From assembly GCF_019704315.1 (NCBI RefSeq), contig NZ_AP024597.1, positions 1,302,001 to 1,366,000 on the forward strand: a stretch of 64,000 nt of DNA, read 5' to 3'. How positions within the stretch are numbered: the first letter of the stretch is position 1; every line of letters starts with the position of its first letter. The translations under genes and the position numbers were made by a program. Origin of the DNA: Stygiolobus caldivivus (GTDB lineage: Archaea; Thermoproteota; Thermoprotei_A; Sulfolobales; Sulfolobaceae). The notes below the pieces were generated by a model that was given only the letters and a program-made list of their open reading frames with translations, had not been told where the DNA came from and searched no databases. Shown one piece after another: positions 1 through 9,862 of this stretch.

Positions 1-1890
1 CTTCTTCCTCCGGTATGCGTAAATACCTATTATTGAGGCGTAACCTATCACTATTAACACAACTTCTTCAATGTTGGCACTTGGGGTAGTACTTGGTGGT
101 GGGGCCACACCACCAGAAGGTGGGGCGGAGGGAATCGACTGCTGGACACTTGAGGGGGATGTAGTGCTGGTCTGAGTAACAGCCTTGTTAGAAGTAGTTG
201 ACGTCTCAGAGGAACTGGTGGTAGTACTAGGTGCAATAGAAGTCTGAGTAGCGGTCTTATTGGTGGGCGGAGTAGTGCTAGGCGGTACGTAAGAGGTGAC
301 CTTGACGGAAGTCCCGGTAAGGTCTAGTCTTGACGAGAGCAGTTCAGACCCGTTTTGGTAGGTGAGCGTATAATTACCGTTAAGGTCATAGACACCGTCC
401 GGTAAGATTAAAGAAACGTTACTCTTGGTCAGGGTTATGTCGACTAAACCACGGGTGATGTGGATAGGCCCGGTAATGTTTACGATACACACTAAAGTCC
501 CGTTGGTTTGGTTATATATGACCCCCTTATAGTAATAGAAACCTTGGAACTCGTAAGTAGTGTTACTGTAGTAAGACAAGGCCTCAAACTTGTTACCGCT
601 ACTCAGGTTTAAAACGCAGAAAGAAGTGAGCCCGCTCTCTACACCCGTTTGGAAAGCCAATAGGGCGTTTCCCAGAAATATAGGTTGTTCAGTAACTATA
701 ACTCCGCTGGGAGGGGAGAAACTTTTGCTATTGTTTTCTTCAAGGACGCAAACATTTGTAAACGACTCATTCCCTTCAAGGGTTAAGTACTCTACGACCA
801 CAACTCCGTTTACATAATACGTTACGGAATGGGACATGGCTTCAGTGACGTTGAACCTCTGGTCTAGTATAGTTGTGTTACCGTTACCGTAGAGTACGAA
901 CTTTCCAGTGACGTTATATATCGCAGTGGCAATTTGGCCGTTAAGCACCTTCAAAGGCTTTAACTGGTTATTTAACTCATAGATACACGTCATAGCCTTA
1001 TTCCCGTTATAACCCGAGACTATTATTAACCTACTAAGGTAGAGCACGTCCGTCACTTTGACTTTTAGTTGATAGAGCACACGTACTGTGTTACTACTCG
1101 CGGAAGTCTGCGTGATCGATATAGAGCCCCCGCCTGTTTTGTTCGTGGTCTGGTTTAAGGCCTCCTCCTCTATGCTATTTGACGTGAAGTTGTAAAATAT
1201 TACCTCCCCGTTAAACTCATAAGGGAACCCCAGCTCCCCTTTTAGTGTCTGTCCCTTAAACTGTCCGCTTGGGCCGAGGTCGGTACACAAAAGTGAAGTA
1301 TTGTTGGACAAATCGATCAATAAGGCTTGTCCGTACTCATAAAACGAGGTGGCGGCGGGGTCCTTAAACTCTACGGGGTACCCGCCAGGTGTAAATAGTA
1401 TGTGCTCGTCACTGCTCTCATTCACTTGTATTGTCGTCACGTTAATTAGGGTCGCTCTTAGGCCTGTGGAGACGACCTCATAACCGTAAACATACCCCAC
1501 TTCACTCCCCTTGGACACCTCATAGCTAACGTTAGACGGGCCTCCGTTTGAAAACGTTATTTTTATCAGGCTATTTCCAGAATAAACATATACTATACTG
1601 GTGTTTGAGACTGTATATATCGTAAGCTTATCCGAACTAACGGGTATTGTATATTTTTTCCCTGTAACAAGGTTCTGTATCCCCAGTTCCTCGCCCTTTA
1701 GTGTAAACTTGTAAATATAGTAAGTAAAAGTGTTAGAAGTCGCGTTTAAGCACGTCTCCCCGGTTTTAGGCTCTGGGGAGCGGATCAAAGGGTTGTACGC
1801 CACATAAGAGGAAGAGGAAATCAGGGCGGAAATTGAGACTAGTATCAAAGTTAAAAAGATAAGTGTAAGAAAATTTTTACCGTTTACCAC
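1..1890 (-). CDS. Secreted Ser/Thr-rich stalked surface protein, C-terminus off window
   Basis: A single open frame of 630 codons reads on the minus strand from a GTG at 1888-1890 to the left edge with no stop. The N-terminus (MVNGKNFLTLIFLTLILVS...) is a signal peptide. The body is rich in Asn, Ser, Thr and Tyr with many N-glycosylation sequons. Around 60-290 nt from the edge comes a long Ser/Thr/Pro stalk, followed by a hydrophobic segment (VVLIVIGYASIIGIYAY) and then RRKK, which is a C-terminal membrane anchor. An AGGTGG Shine-Dalgarno-like stretch lies about 12 nt before the GTG. Only 13 nt separate it from the upstream zinc-ribbon gene, so the two form an operon. No enzyme motif was recognised; I infer an S-layer-type or receptor-like surface protein. 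Confidence 0.8.
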   Translation of the reverse strand, partial: MVNGKNFLTLIFLTLILVSISALISSSSYVAYNPLIRSPEPKTGETCLNATSNTFTYYIYKFTLKGEELGIQNLVTGKKYTIPVSSDKLTIYTVSNTSIVYVYSGNSLIKITFSNGGPSNVSYEVSKGSEVGYVYGYEVVSTGLRATLINVTTIQVNESSDEHILFTPGGYPVEFKDPAATSFYEYGQALLIDLSNNTSLLCTDLGPSGQFKGQTLKGELGFPYEFNGEVIFYNFTSNSIEEEALNQTTNKTGGGSISITQTSASSNTVRVLYQLKVKVTDVLYLSRLIIVSGYNGNKAMTCIYELNNQLKPLKVLNGQIATAIYNVTGKFVLYGNGNTTILDQRFNVTEAMSHSVTYYVNGVVVVEYLTLEGNESFTNVCVLEENNSKSFSPPSGVIVTEQPIFLGNALLAFQTGVESGLTSFCVLNLSSGNKFEALSYYSNTTYEFQGFYYYKGVIYNQTNGTLVCIVNITGPIHITRGLVDITLTKSNVSLILPDGVYDLNGNYTLTYQNGSELLSSRLDLTGTSVKVTSYVPPSTTPPTNKTATQTSIAPSTTTSSSETSTTSNKAVTQTSTTSPSSVQQSIPSAPPSGGVAPPPSTTPSANIEEVVLIVIGYASIIGIYAYRRKK

Positions 1891-1903
1891 CCCGTACCAC
1901 CTG

Positions 1904-2938
1904 TTACGACGGTACGTAGTTGAGTACTTGCAGGACGCTGGAAGCACTGAAAGCGGGGTTACCTGCACCTCCGGAAACTATTATAATTACTACTTGGTCT
2001 CCCCCTTGTGCTACGAGTAACTCGTCGGACTTAACAGTGTAAAAGGAATATGAGTAGGTCACTCCGGTCTTAGCCGGGAAGGTACCTTGGGAGCTGTAAG
2101 CTATACCCTGCGATGCCAGTTGTGTTACTGCAGACGAGTACATCTGCCCCGCTAACTTAGAAGACCCCGTGTAAAAGTCTACTATCTGTATCGATATGCT
2201 TGAAGTAATTGGGGTCGTAAGAGTATTCACTATAGCTTCCTGGTAGCCGTTGAATACAGTAGTCGTGGTAGTGCCGAAAAAGGCTGGTAAATAAGTATAA
2301 GCCCCTATGGGGTTTGAAGAAGAGCTGCCCACGTTCTTGATGGTGTATAACCCGTTACCGTATGTTACAACGGTTATGGCGGGGTTATTCCACTGGCCGC
2401 CGAAAATCGCCGCGGCTTCCCCGGAGGTCAATAGGACATAGGAGGGCGGTGAACTGGGGCTCATCATAGGTAATACAAAGAACACTACCGCTACGACTAC
2501 TATTGCAGCTACGAGCCCCGCAGCGACGTATTTGAGGAAATTCTTCTGTTTTGGTCTTGAAGAGCTAGACGAGGAGGAAGTTATTACGGGTGCCCTACTA
2601 GTTGAGGCTTGAGAGGTAGTCGGAGGGGGTAGAGGAGGTGTCGCGGGCGGGTTAGGGTTTTGGCTTGAGGCTGTAGTCTGGGGTGGTCTAGGGTTGGCAG
2701 ATGTGGTTGGCGGTGGAGGAGGTGGAGGAGGTGGAGGAGGCGATGATGTAGTTGGAGGAGGTGGAGGAGGAGACTTAGGGGGTGCAGAACTAGGGCTAAC
2801 AGACTGTTGGCTTTGTGAAGGTTTTGGGACTTTCGGTACTACCGTCTGCTCGAACCCTACTAGTGCGTACCCGCATTTTGCACAGAACTCCGCTGAGTCG
2901 GAGTTTTCATAACCGCACCTAGGACACTTTTTAGTCAT
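1904..2938 (-). CDS. Zinc-ribbon, proline-rich, single-span membrane protein
   Basis: The 344-residue product starts with a zinc ribbon: Cys5, Cys8, Cys19 and Cys22 in CPRC and CAKC. A Ser/Pro-rich linker of about 100 residues follows, with two polyproline runs. A transmembrane helix lies near residues 135-160 (FLKYVAAGLVAAIVVVAVV). The last 180 residues are Ser/Thr/Tyr-rich and predicted outside the cell. It is the first gene of an operon with the secreted stalked protein at 1-1890. Zinc ribbon inside and exported domain outside suggests a membrane-bound sensor or assembly factor, but no function is established. The start ATG follows an A/T-rich promoter at about 2945-2975. Confidence 0.75.
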   Translation of the reverse strand: MTKKCPRCGYENSDSAEFCAKCGYALVGFEQTVVPKVPKPSQSQQSVSPSSAPPKSPPPPPPTTSSPPPPPPPPPPPTTSANPRPPQTTASSQNPNPPATPPLPPPTTSQASTSRAPVITSSSSSSSRPKQKNFLKYVAAGLVAAIVVVAVVFFVLPMMSPSSPPSYVLLTSGEAAAIFGGQWNNPAITVVTYGNGLYTIKNVGSSSSNPIGAYTYLPAFFGTTTTTVFNGYQEAIVNTLTTPITSSISIQIVDFYTGSSKLAGQMYSSAVTQLASQGIAYSSQGTFPAKTGVTYSYSFYTVKSDELLVAQGGDQVVIIIVSGGAGNPAFSASSVLQVLNYVPS

Positions 2939-3165
2939 TTAATTATAGCTTAATTACCTTGTTATATTAAAGCTTTACTATGTCTGGACGTCATTTTCGC
3001 ACACTTGTAATCGGTGAGCTAACAGAAGACAAAAGTAGTATTTATATTAAGCGGGCAAGTCCGCTAGACCGGGAGTTTACCTTACAGCGAGTGATTAAGT
3101 CCAAACTTAAATACATATAGAGTTTTCACTCAAAATTTATTAATCCTTAACACGTCTAAGAATTT

Positions 3166-3828
3166 ATGATAGATTTTGAGAAACTGGGGTACGATACGAA
3201 AAACATGCACGCTTATTTTAAATTCTCTGAAGCTAGCTATTACTTACACTCTAACGGATACCATGAAGCATACCACCGCGTAATTGCACACACTTTCAAA
3301 GATTCTAATAAAATGTTCTTGAGCACGTTATTTTTCCCCTTCGAGAGCGTTAACTTAATACATTTTGAGGCGAGGGTAAAAGGCATGGACTGTGAGCCCG
3401 GCTTCTCTTACACTAAGAGTGCTGTTAAATACCAGTACATAATGGGTGTTTCCTTTAATTGTAAGGAGGTTATACCTAAGGGCTCTGACGTAGAGGTATA
3501 CTTTCATTTCAAGCTCATGGACTGGGTGCTAAATAGTAAAGAAAAGATATTGGACGTATTGAGGGAAATTTACGGCGACACATACATCGCGTCAATGCTA
3601 TATGTTACAAACATCACACCTATACTAGAATATGCTGTTAATATGAACTATCCCGGGTTTAAAATAAAAAAGAGCCTAAAAGTGGTTGCGGACAAGGTAG
3701 ACATGTTTGGGAAGCCCCTGAGCGTCATTTCGACAGAAGAGGTGCCACATGAGGAGGACAGCGTGACTGCGAACTGGAGCAGCCTAATCCCTAACAAGAC
3801 TTATGTCTTGATAAACTACTTAGAATAG
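3166..3828 (+). CDS. Hypothetical protein, 220 aa
   Basis: The frame begins at an ATG about 25-30 nt after an A/T-rich TATA-like element (about 3132-3142), the usual spacing for a leaderless archaeal mRNA. The product has no signal peptide and no membrane helix and looks like a soluble mixed alpha/beta protein, rich in Tyr, Lys and Val. I do not recognise a family. It stands alone, divergent from the zinc-ribbon operon to its left and followed by 800 bp of non-coding DNA. Confidence 0.6.
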   Translation: MIDFEKLGYDTKNMHAYFKFSEASYYLHSNGYHEAYHRVIAHTFKDSNKMFLSTLFFPFESVNLIHFEARVKGMDCEPGFSYTKSAVKYQYIMGVSFNCKEVIPKGSDVEVYFHFKLMDWVLNSKEKILDVLREIYGDTYIASMLYVTNITPILEYAVNMNYPGFKIKKSLKVVADKVDMFGKPLSVISTEEVPHEEDSVTANWSSLIPNKTYVLINYLE

Positions 3829-4405
3829 CGGTCTAGACACTTTTTGTGCTGATGAGTAACTTTCGTCCTCCCTGTACAAAAACGGGGACACGGCCGCTTA
3901 GGACGCTACCAATGAGTGTGGTGACGGTAACGTCATTAAGTCATAAATCGTGCGTGGAATGGACCTTTGCCCCATAACGACAGTGCAGATATAGGAGTTA
4001 GCGTGTAAATTAATGTGACCGAGTTTTACGGCCATTAACGACATTATAACCGTTCTCATACCCTCAGGGCAAAAGCTTTAAATGAGGCCAGTGAGCCGTT
4101 TAGTGGGATCCGATAGAAGTCCCTGACGCGCTCCGCCAGTTCGGTTTTGTACCTTTTCGAGTATCTGCCCCGTTTTATATGCCCTAGTACGCCCCGATAA
4201 ACAAGCTTTCGTGCAAAATTTTGGGTATGTTCTTAAAAAGTCATGAAATTTAATAATCTTTGTAATATTATATCAAATTAGCGCAGTATGTTTAACCGCC
4301 CTTGAATGAACCTCATTTAGGGCCGTTTTCTGGTCGAGGACACGTGACGATAAATTACCGTGCTCCTTTAGGTGACCGCACAAAGAGACCATAAACACTG
4401 TAGAT
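3829..4405. other. Non-coding stretch
   Basis: No supported gene was seen on either strand; stops are frequent in all frames. Base composition is close to that of neighbouring coding DNA at first and becomes A/T-rich near 4240-4275, so it may hold a decayed gene. It ends at an IS remnant. Confidence 0.4.
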
Positions 4406-4543
4406 AAACACTTCTATAGTGATGTTTGCTCTCCACACCGCTAGCCCTTTCCCGCGAGTAGCATCAGAAAGGATAGTCTTTATGAATACCTTAATGTTTT
4501 TACAAATACTTATCAAATTTCATGACTGTCTGAGAACACTTCC
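4406..4543 (-). mobile_element. Solo end remnant of the IS1-family element
   Basis: About 138 bp align with the transposase-proximal end of the IS copies at 9687 and 18729. Shared blocks include GTGATGTTTGCTCTC near 4419, GAAAGGATAG near 4468 and the terminal TGAGAACACT near 4531. The outer terminus is on the right, ending ACACTTCC instead of ACACTCCC. No matching opposite end or transposase sequence lies nearby, so this is a relic of a lost insertion. Substitutions are spread throughout, so it is older than the full copies. Confidence 0.75.
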
Positions 4544-4655
4544 AAGATATTTGCTTTTACCATTTTTTATTTTATTCTATTTTATTCGTCTTATTATTTG
4601 TACAAAAAGCATGTCTCATTGACGTACAGAGGAAAGATGGGGAGGGCCATAAACC

Positions 4656-5240
4656 TTAAACCGGTGAGTTTGACCTTGGGTTCGTGTTGTAATAAAAGTA
4701 AAGGGTCTTAGGAGCGTCTATGTTTTCCACCTCAATAAACTTCTTAAACGGCTTCCCCGACGGTGGGAGGATGTAGTGGTATGGTAAGTTCATGAGGTTA
4801 AACAAAATCTCATGCTCGTAGCCCGTTGAGAATCTGAACTTTATGACCGGGTTCACAAACTGTACCGTAGTGGTAGTATAGACCGCTAATATGGGTAACG
4901 GGTTGGTCTGCTTAATCTCAAACTCACCTCTCTCCACTACGGGTATAGGGTCAGTGAGGTAACTCTTCCAGACCACGAAGATCTTATCGTTATCCTTTAA
5001 CTTGTCAAAGATTATACTCCTGACCCTTATTTTAGGTCTCTTCCCATTATCGACCACTTCCACTAAAGTGTGTATAGCCCTGAAGTTAGTGTCTAAACTT
5101 ATCACTCTCCCTCTCACCTTTAATACACCTAAGTCAATTAGGAGCTTCATTACCCTTTTGTCCACGCCCCTTATCTCGTTGACTGACCTATTAGCCCTGA
5201 AAAACTCTATCACGTCGAGGACTTTGTCTTTAGATATCAC
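4656..5240 (-). CDS. Hypothetical protein next to Ser/Thr kinase
   Basis: The 194-residue product starts at a GTG (5238-5240) with a GGTGAG ribosome-binding motif about 10 nt upstream, as expected for a downstream operon gene. Residues 1-50 look like a small winged-helix or helical domain (DVIEFFRANRSVNEIRG, VMKLLIDLGVLKVRGRV). The rest is a beta-rich soluble domain. It follows the protein kinase gene by 36 nt on the same strand, so the two are probably co-transcribed and it may be a substrate, regulator or output protein of that kinase. I do not recognise a named family. Confidence 0.65.
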   Translation of the reverse strand: MISKDKVLDVIEFFRANRSVNEIRGVDKRVMKLLIDLGVLKVRGRVISLDTNFRAIHTLVEVVDNGKRPKIRVRSIIFDKLKDNDKIFVVWKSYLTDPIPVVERGEFEIKQTNPLPILAVYTTTTVQFVNPVIKFRFSTGYEHEILFNLMNLPYHYILPPSGKPFKKFIEVENIDAPKTLYFYYNTNPRSNSPV

Positions 5241-5276
5241 GGAGATTACTCACCCCAAAAGGGGTCAAAGTCCCCC

Positions 5277-6695
5277 TTATTGGTAGGGTAACCTTATGTA
5301 TTTGGCAATAGTGTCCCTCACCTCTTTAGCAGTAGGTCTCGAGTACAAGGAAGGGGTTATCATCTTGAGGACTAACTCCTTTATTTCCGGCTCGAGCGTG
5401 TCCAAAACCGGCGGGTTCCAGTTACTGAGTACAGAAGACGAGTAAGAGAGTAACTGCATCACGCGGTCCTTGTCACCCCTCACGTCACTTATAGCACTTA
5501 CTATATACTGCAAGTCGGGCCTCTGGATTTTCGGGTCTAAGATTTTAAGGAAAGTCATACCCAACGAGAATATGTCCATTAAAGGCCTTGCGCCTTTCCC
5601 CTTCACCATGTACTCCACTTCGTCGGGCGGGGAGTATTCCGGTGATAATAACGTTATTTGCTCCCTGATCCTCGTAGAAGCCCCTAAGTCCCCTAACTTT
5701 ACCACCAAGTACTGGGTCAAGTCGGCGTAAAGCTCTTCAGGTGTACTGTAGGGCTTTACGATCAAGATGTTCGCCGGCTTAACGTCTAAGTGTGCATAAC
5801 CCTTACTGTGGATCACCCTTAACGCGTCGGAAACGTAATAAAGGATGTAGTACGCTATATACTTCCAATACTTAGAGGAGGTAAAGGCGGGGTTCTCCAT
5901 GTATTTCTTGAGGTCACCGCCCCTCAAGTACTCCATTACTATGTAAGGCGGGTAAAGGTAGTAGGCCTGCTGGTCGTTGATGTACTCCAGAATATTAGTA
6001 TCTACGTGGACCGCGTAGACCTTTACGATCCTCTGGTCTGCGGACATGGATATTATCGCCGACGCCTCGCTCAAAAGGCTCATTAAGTAAGCCTCTAAAT
6101 TTTCGTAGTCCGATTTGGGGATTTTCACCACGTACTCCTTACCCCTACTCTCTGCCTTAAACACATAAGCCACTCCGCCCTGGCCTAAATAGTCCGCGAG
6201 CCTGTACATCCCTATGACCCTTCCCAGAAGGGATCTCGCGACGACGTCCTGGGGGACGTTGACCTGCTGGTTAGCCGGCATTATGAAAGCCTCTTCGTTT
6301 TTTACGAGTTCTAGGTATTGCCTTATTGGGCCGTGGTCTTGTATGAACTTAAAAAAGGGTATTTGACCACCGCTTACCTCGTCTATTACCTTGTCCTCTA
6401 TAGGGACTAAGTACGCACCGTTTTCACCCACTAAGTAAATCGAGTTTATCTTCATGACAACGTATGAGGAGCCGTTCACCCCAAAGGGGAAGGAAATGTA
6501 GACGTAATCGCCTTGCGGGAAACCCGTTACGTCGAACTTCTTTAGTACGTTTATGACCTCGAAGTTATTCCCAAGGAAGACCGATACACCGGCCAAAATG
6601 TTTAACCTCGAATTAGGGGTCAAATAACCTTTCAATACGTTATATAAAGTCTTAGAGTAAGCGTAGTTACCGCTAACAGGGAGTGCTAACCTCAT
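5277..6695 (-). CDS. Hanks-type Ser/Thr protein kinase, soluble
   Basis: The 472-residue product has a family-unknown N-terminal domain (about 1-155) and a kinase domain (about 160-470). Visible motifs are the glycine loop GQGGVAYV (171-178), the ATP-anchoring Lys191 in YVVKIP, catalytic loop HLDVKPAN (302-309; Asp304, Asn309), GDLGAS in place of DFG (Asp336), SPEYSPPDE in the activation segment and DIFSLGM (374-380). All core catalytic residues are present, so it should be active. HLDVKP is typical of archaeal kinases of this order. There is no membrane segment. A TATA box (TTTATATATT, about 6719-6728) gives a leaderless start. It leads an operon with the gene at 4656-5240. Confidence 0.9.
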   Translation of the reverse strand: MRLALPVSGNYAYSKTLYNVLKGYLTPNSRLNILAGVSVFLGNNFEVINVLKKFDVTGFPQGDYVYISFPFGVNGSSYVVMKINSIYLVGENGAYLVPIEDKVIDEVSGGQIPFFKFIQDHGPIRQYLELVKNEEAFIMPANQQVNVPQDVVARSLLGRVIGMYRLADYLGQGGVAYVFKAESRGKEYVVKIPKSDYENLEAYLMSLLSEASAIISMSADQRIVKVYAVHVDTNILEYINDQQAYYLYPPYIVMEYLRGGDLKKYMENPAFTSSKYWKYIAYYILYYVSDALRVIHSKGYAHLDVKPANILIVKPYSTPEELYADLTQYLVVKLGDLGASTRIREQITLLSPEYSPPDEVEYMVKGKGARPLMDIFSLGMTFLKILDPKIQRPDLQYIVSAISDVRGDKDRVMQLLSYSSSVLSNWNPPVLDTLEPEIKELVLKMITPSLYSRPTAKEVRDTIAKYIRLPYQ

Positions 6696-6782
6696 ACGTT
6701 ATATAATGAACTGTGATTAATATATAAACTTTGTAACTTTCACAAAAGGGTTTTTTCTTCCTTACTCCTTCTTAAAATAAAG

Positions 6783-9176
6783 TCACCTACTCTTCCTCAT
6801 AAGGGCGACTGTAACTAAAAGGCCCGCAACCAGAGAAACCAAGACCACTATTTTTAACATCTGTGAGTCACTACTACTCGTCGTGTTAACGTAATTACCC
6901 GGGCCAAGGGCAAAGCTCTGAGGTAGGGAGACGACGAGCGGGGAAGAGGTCACTAAGACCGTTTCATTTACGACCTTACCGTCATAATATACCGGTACCG
7001 AAGCGTAAGTACCGTTTTTAACGTACAAGACAATAGTCTCCCCGGTAGGTAATTCGTCAATAACTTTATCATAGACTGTGTAATTTAGGAAGTAAGCCCC
7101 GGGGTGAGTGATGTCCACCGGGCTGAAGACATAAGTGTAATTACCTATACTCACATTACCGGGGGTGAAAAGCCCGCCTTCAGGCAACAAGGCGCTAATA
7201 GTACGGTTGAGGTAATGTACCTCCACGAGGTAATAAACCATGAAATGCCCTTCGAGGCTCACGGTTTGCGGGGAATTAACAGTTAAGGTGAGGGGCTTTT
7301 CAACCACAAACACCACGTAATCATTAACGGTTATATTACTCGTAAGGTCAACAGTACTCCCACGCTCATAAAACACGTGTACAGAATAGTTCCCTAAAAC
7401 AAACGTGACACGGTAGTAAACTGTGACGTTGACCCTTAAGCTTAACGGTGATAAGACCTTTACCTTGTAATAACTTGAATTAATTATGACTATCGTGGTA
7501 GAGTTCCTGAGCTCTTTAGGCAGCGATATGCAGTAGCCTTTCGGGTAAAAGCCGGGTCTGGGTAACTGGTTTACGTAAACGCCATTATAAAGGAATTTCA
7601 CGTAGTAGAAGACCTTCGTAAGCAAATTTATCTCCCCTCCTTCTCCCCCTTCTCTTACTTTGACAGTCTGGTTGAGCACTTCTACTAGAGTGCCGTTAGG
7701 GAACGTAATGTTCTGTTCAGGGACATATACTGAACTTCCCACTGTAAAGTACATGGAACTTACGTGGTAAACGCTCCCGTCATACTCTACCGTTATGTTA
7801 TAAGGGAACCTAATGAGGTATTGGAGTTGGTAGGTCGCGGTATAGACGCCGGGGGACTCGGCACAGACTACGTCGCTCTGGGCCACACTACCGTTATCGA
7901 GTAAGACACCGACCAGTTTTAACCTCGAGTCGTTTAAGTAATAACACTGCGGGAACTCTATTTTAAGCGGGCCTTTAAAGGGGATATAAAACACGTAATA
8001 GCCCCCTTCCTTAGTATAATTAGTAAATTTTTCCCCGTTAACATATAATGAAGGCACTTCAGACTTCACTACGACGTAGGGCTTGACGACTATGTTTTTA
8101 AAAGTCTTCTCATAAAGTAGGGTTTGCCCTACCGAGAGAAAGACCGTAATATTATACTCCCCGTAAGGCAGTCCTATTTCGCTGGAGTTTACGGGGAATA
8201 CCTTACCGTTTATCTCATAAGACCACTCCCCATAGGCGGGGACTAAATTGAACTCCACTTTCGAATAATTGACCACTGTGATATTAGCGGAAATGTCCCA
8301 TAACTCCCCGTAATAATTATTCCCAGCCGTCTGGACTACATAACCGTTATCATAATACTCATATATACCTTGAGCTGACTCAGCGGTTATATAGGAATAA
8401 GATATAGCAGAAGGTACCTCGTAATACCTACCGTCGTATAAATAGAGTAGCATCATTTTAGAAGACCAGTTGTAAACATAGAGTGTTGAAGCACTCCCCC
8501 CGCCTCCGATTACGAGTTCTACGTCCGCCCGTGTAGGGTAGTCTATGTTACGTCCTACTATAAAATACGCTTGAGAAGAGGGGTTTAAGACCCTTACGTC
8601 GTCGTAAACGAACTCTTGCGAGAAGTCGCTATTGGTAAGTATTGCGATGAACCTTAACTCTATATACCCGGACACTACACTAACGTTCGAGATCAACGTT
8701 ACGTTAAACGGGGGCCTTAACGTTATGTTTTGAGGGAAGGCGTAAAAGTAGAAGTAGGTGTCCGAGGTGTTAGGTGCTTTACATACTTCCCCATTTCCTT
8801 CGACAGCTGACGGTATAACCGTGTATGGTGGTGTCAGGTTCCATAAATTGTCCACGAAGCTTATCGTATACGTCCCGTTACCGTTTGCGATTACTACCAA
8901 AACGTTCTGGACGAAGTAGCAATAAATACCGTTGGTCAAGACCGTGTTAAGTTGTACTGAGGCGACGTTATAGTTTACGGGTTTACCTGAGTAGAAAGAC
9001 CCCCCGTAAAATATGAAGTACCCCTTAACTGATGTTGTATTATAAACGTAATTCTGACCTTGACTCGTTAACCCTATGTCGTTTATCCCTATTGCGGACG
9101 CTGAAGAGTGGAGGGCCGAAATGAGAAATAATAATGACGTCGTCATCACGATAAAGGCAATGATCAGCCGGTTCAC
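6783..9176 (-). CDS. Thermopsin-family surface protein, membrane anchored
   Basis: The 797-residue product begins with a signal peptide (residues 1-28) and carries a thermopsin-type (peptidase A5) domain at about 30-320. The diagnostic PxGIxDYG element appears as IGINDIG; SVQLNTVL, CYFVQNVLVV and SFVDNLWNL match the conserved strands seen in the two other thermopsin-like proteins of this window. The remainder is a long beta-rich region, and a C-terminal helix (IVVLVSLVAGLLVTVALM) followed by RKSR anchors it. Thermopsins are acid proteases of Sulfolobales; whether this variant motif is catalytic is uncertain. It starts at a GTG (9174-9176) with a TATA-like TTTAAATC about 25-30 nt upstream. The intergenic gap to the kinase at 6695 is 87 bp, and that gene has its own promoter. 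Confidence 0.8.
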   Translation of the reverse strand: MNRLIIAFIVMTTSLLFLISALHSSASAIGINDIGLTSQGQNYVYNTTSVKGYFIFYGGSFYSGKPVNYNVASVQLNTVLTNGIYCYFVQNVLVVIANGNGTYTISFVDNLWNLTPPYTVIPSAVEGNGEVCKAPNTSDTYFYFYAFPQNITLRPPFNVTLISNVSVVSGYIELRFIAILTNSDFSQEFVYDDVRVLNPSSQAYFIVGRNIDYPTRADVELVIGGGGSASTLYVYNWSSKMMLLYLYDGRYYEVPSAISYSYITAESAQGIYEYYDNGYVVQTAGNNYYGELWDISANITVVNYSKVEFNLVPAYGEWSYEINGKVFPVNSSEIGLPYGEYNITVFLSVGQTLLYEKTFKNIVVKPYVVVKSEVPSLYVNGEKFTNYTKEGGYYVFYIPFKGPLKIEFPQCYYLNDSRLKLVGVLLDNGSVAQSDVVCAESPGVYTATYQLQYLIRFPYNITVEYDGSVYHVSSMYFTVGSSVYVPEQNITFPNGTLVEVLNQTVKVREGGEGGEINLLTKVFYYVKFLYNGVYVNQLPRPGFYPKGYCISLPKELRNSTTIVIINSSYYKVKVLSPLSLRVNVTVYYRVTFVLGNYSVHVFYERGSTVDLTSNITVNDYVVFVVEKPLTLTVNSPQTVSLEGHFMVYYLVEVHYLNRTISALLPEGGLFTPGNVSIGNYTYVFSPVDITHPGAYFLNYTVYDKVIDELPTGETIVLYVKNGTYASVPVYYDGKVVNETVLVTSSPLVVSLPQSFALGPGNYVNTTSSSDSQMLKIVVLVSLVAGLLVTVALMRKSR

Positions 9177-9686
9177 GTGTTCTTACACGGGTCACACTGA
9201 TTTAAACCTTTTCCTAAAAGCCTATAAACCCTGCAGGGAGTGTGGATATATGGGAAAAACAAAGTTTTAGAAATATGTAGACAAGACCACATCGATGTGC
9301 CTTAATGCCCACCTAGGGGGATTAGAACCCGGGGTGGTACGAGTACTTACCTCAGCCCACCCCAAAGTTACTCTCTTACTTTAAGCTCATATAAGACGTA
9401 CACTCATCACCTTAGGCAGTGCGTTAATAGTATTTAGCTCTTATTTCAACCTCGAAGCCGGTTTGTTGGTCTATGTTTCAAGGATATCAGTCGATAATAT
9501 GTGTTTTAATCACCCCAGGCAGGCCCAACGTCCAGTCACGGCTCTCAGCCTCAATACTGCTATTTTATCATGTCCCTCATCTACTTTACCACCCGTAAAT
9601 TTTATTATATATTGACCTTGTTTACTAGACCCCTCACTGATAACTTAGATGGTCACCGCTAAATTAACAACGGATAGGATTTGTTT
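9177..9686. other. Non-coding stretch upstream of thermopsin gene
   Basis: It contains the promoter of the minus-strand thermopsin gene (TATA-like element about 9200-9208). I see no other gene or RNA in it. It ends at the left terminus of an IS1-family element. Confidence 0.4.
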
Positions 9687-9862
9687 GGGAGTGTTCTCAA
9701 ACAGTCACCAAATTCGATAAGGATTTGTAAAAATAATAGAGTATTTATAAAAACTATCCTTTCTATTACTACTTGCTGGAAAGAGCTAGAAGTAATGAGA
9801 GCAAACATTACTGTAGAAACACTTATGTGCAAGGGTCACGAGATTTTAAGGGGGTCTACGAG

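Noticed and set aside
4419-4622. 67-codon frame
   Set aside because: Most of it lies in the IS end remnant; the peptide is low-complexity hydrophobic.
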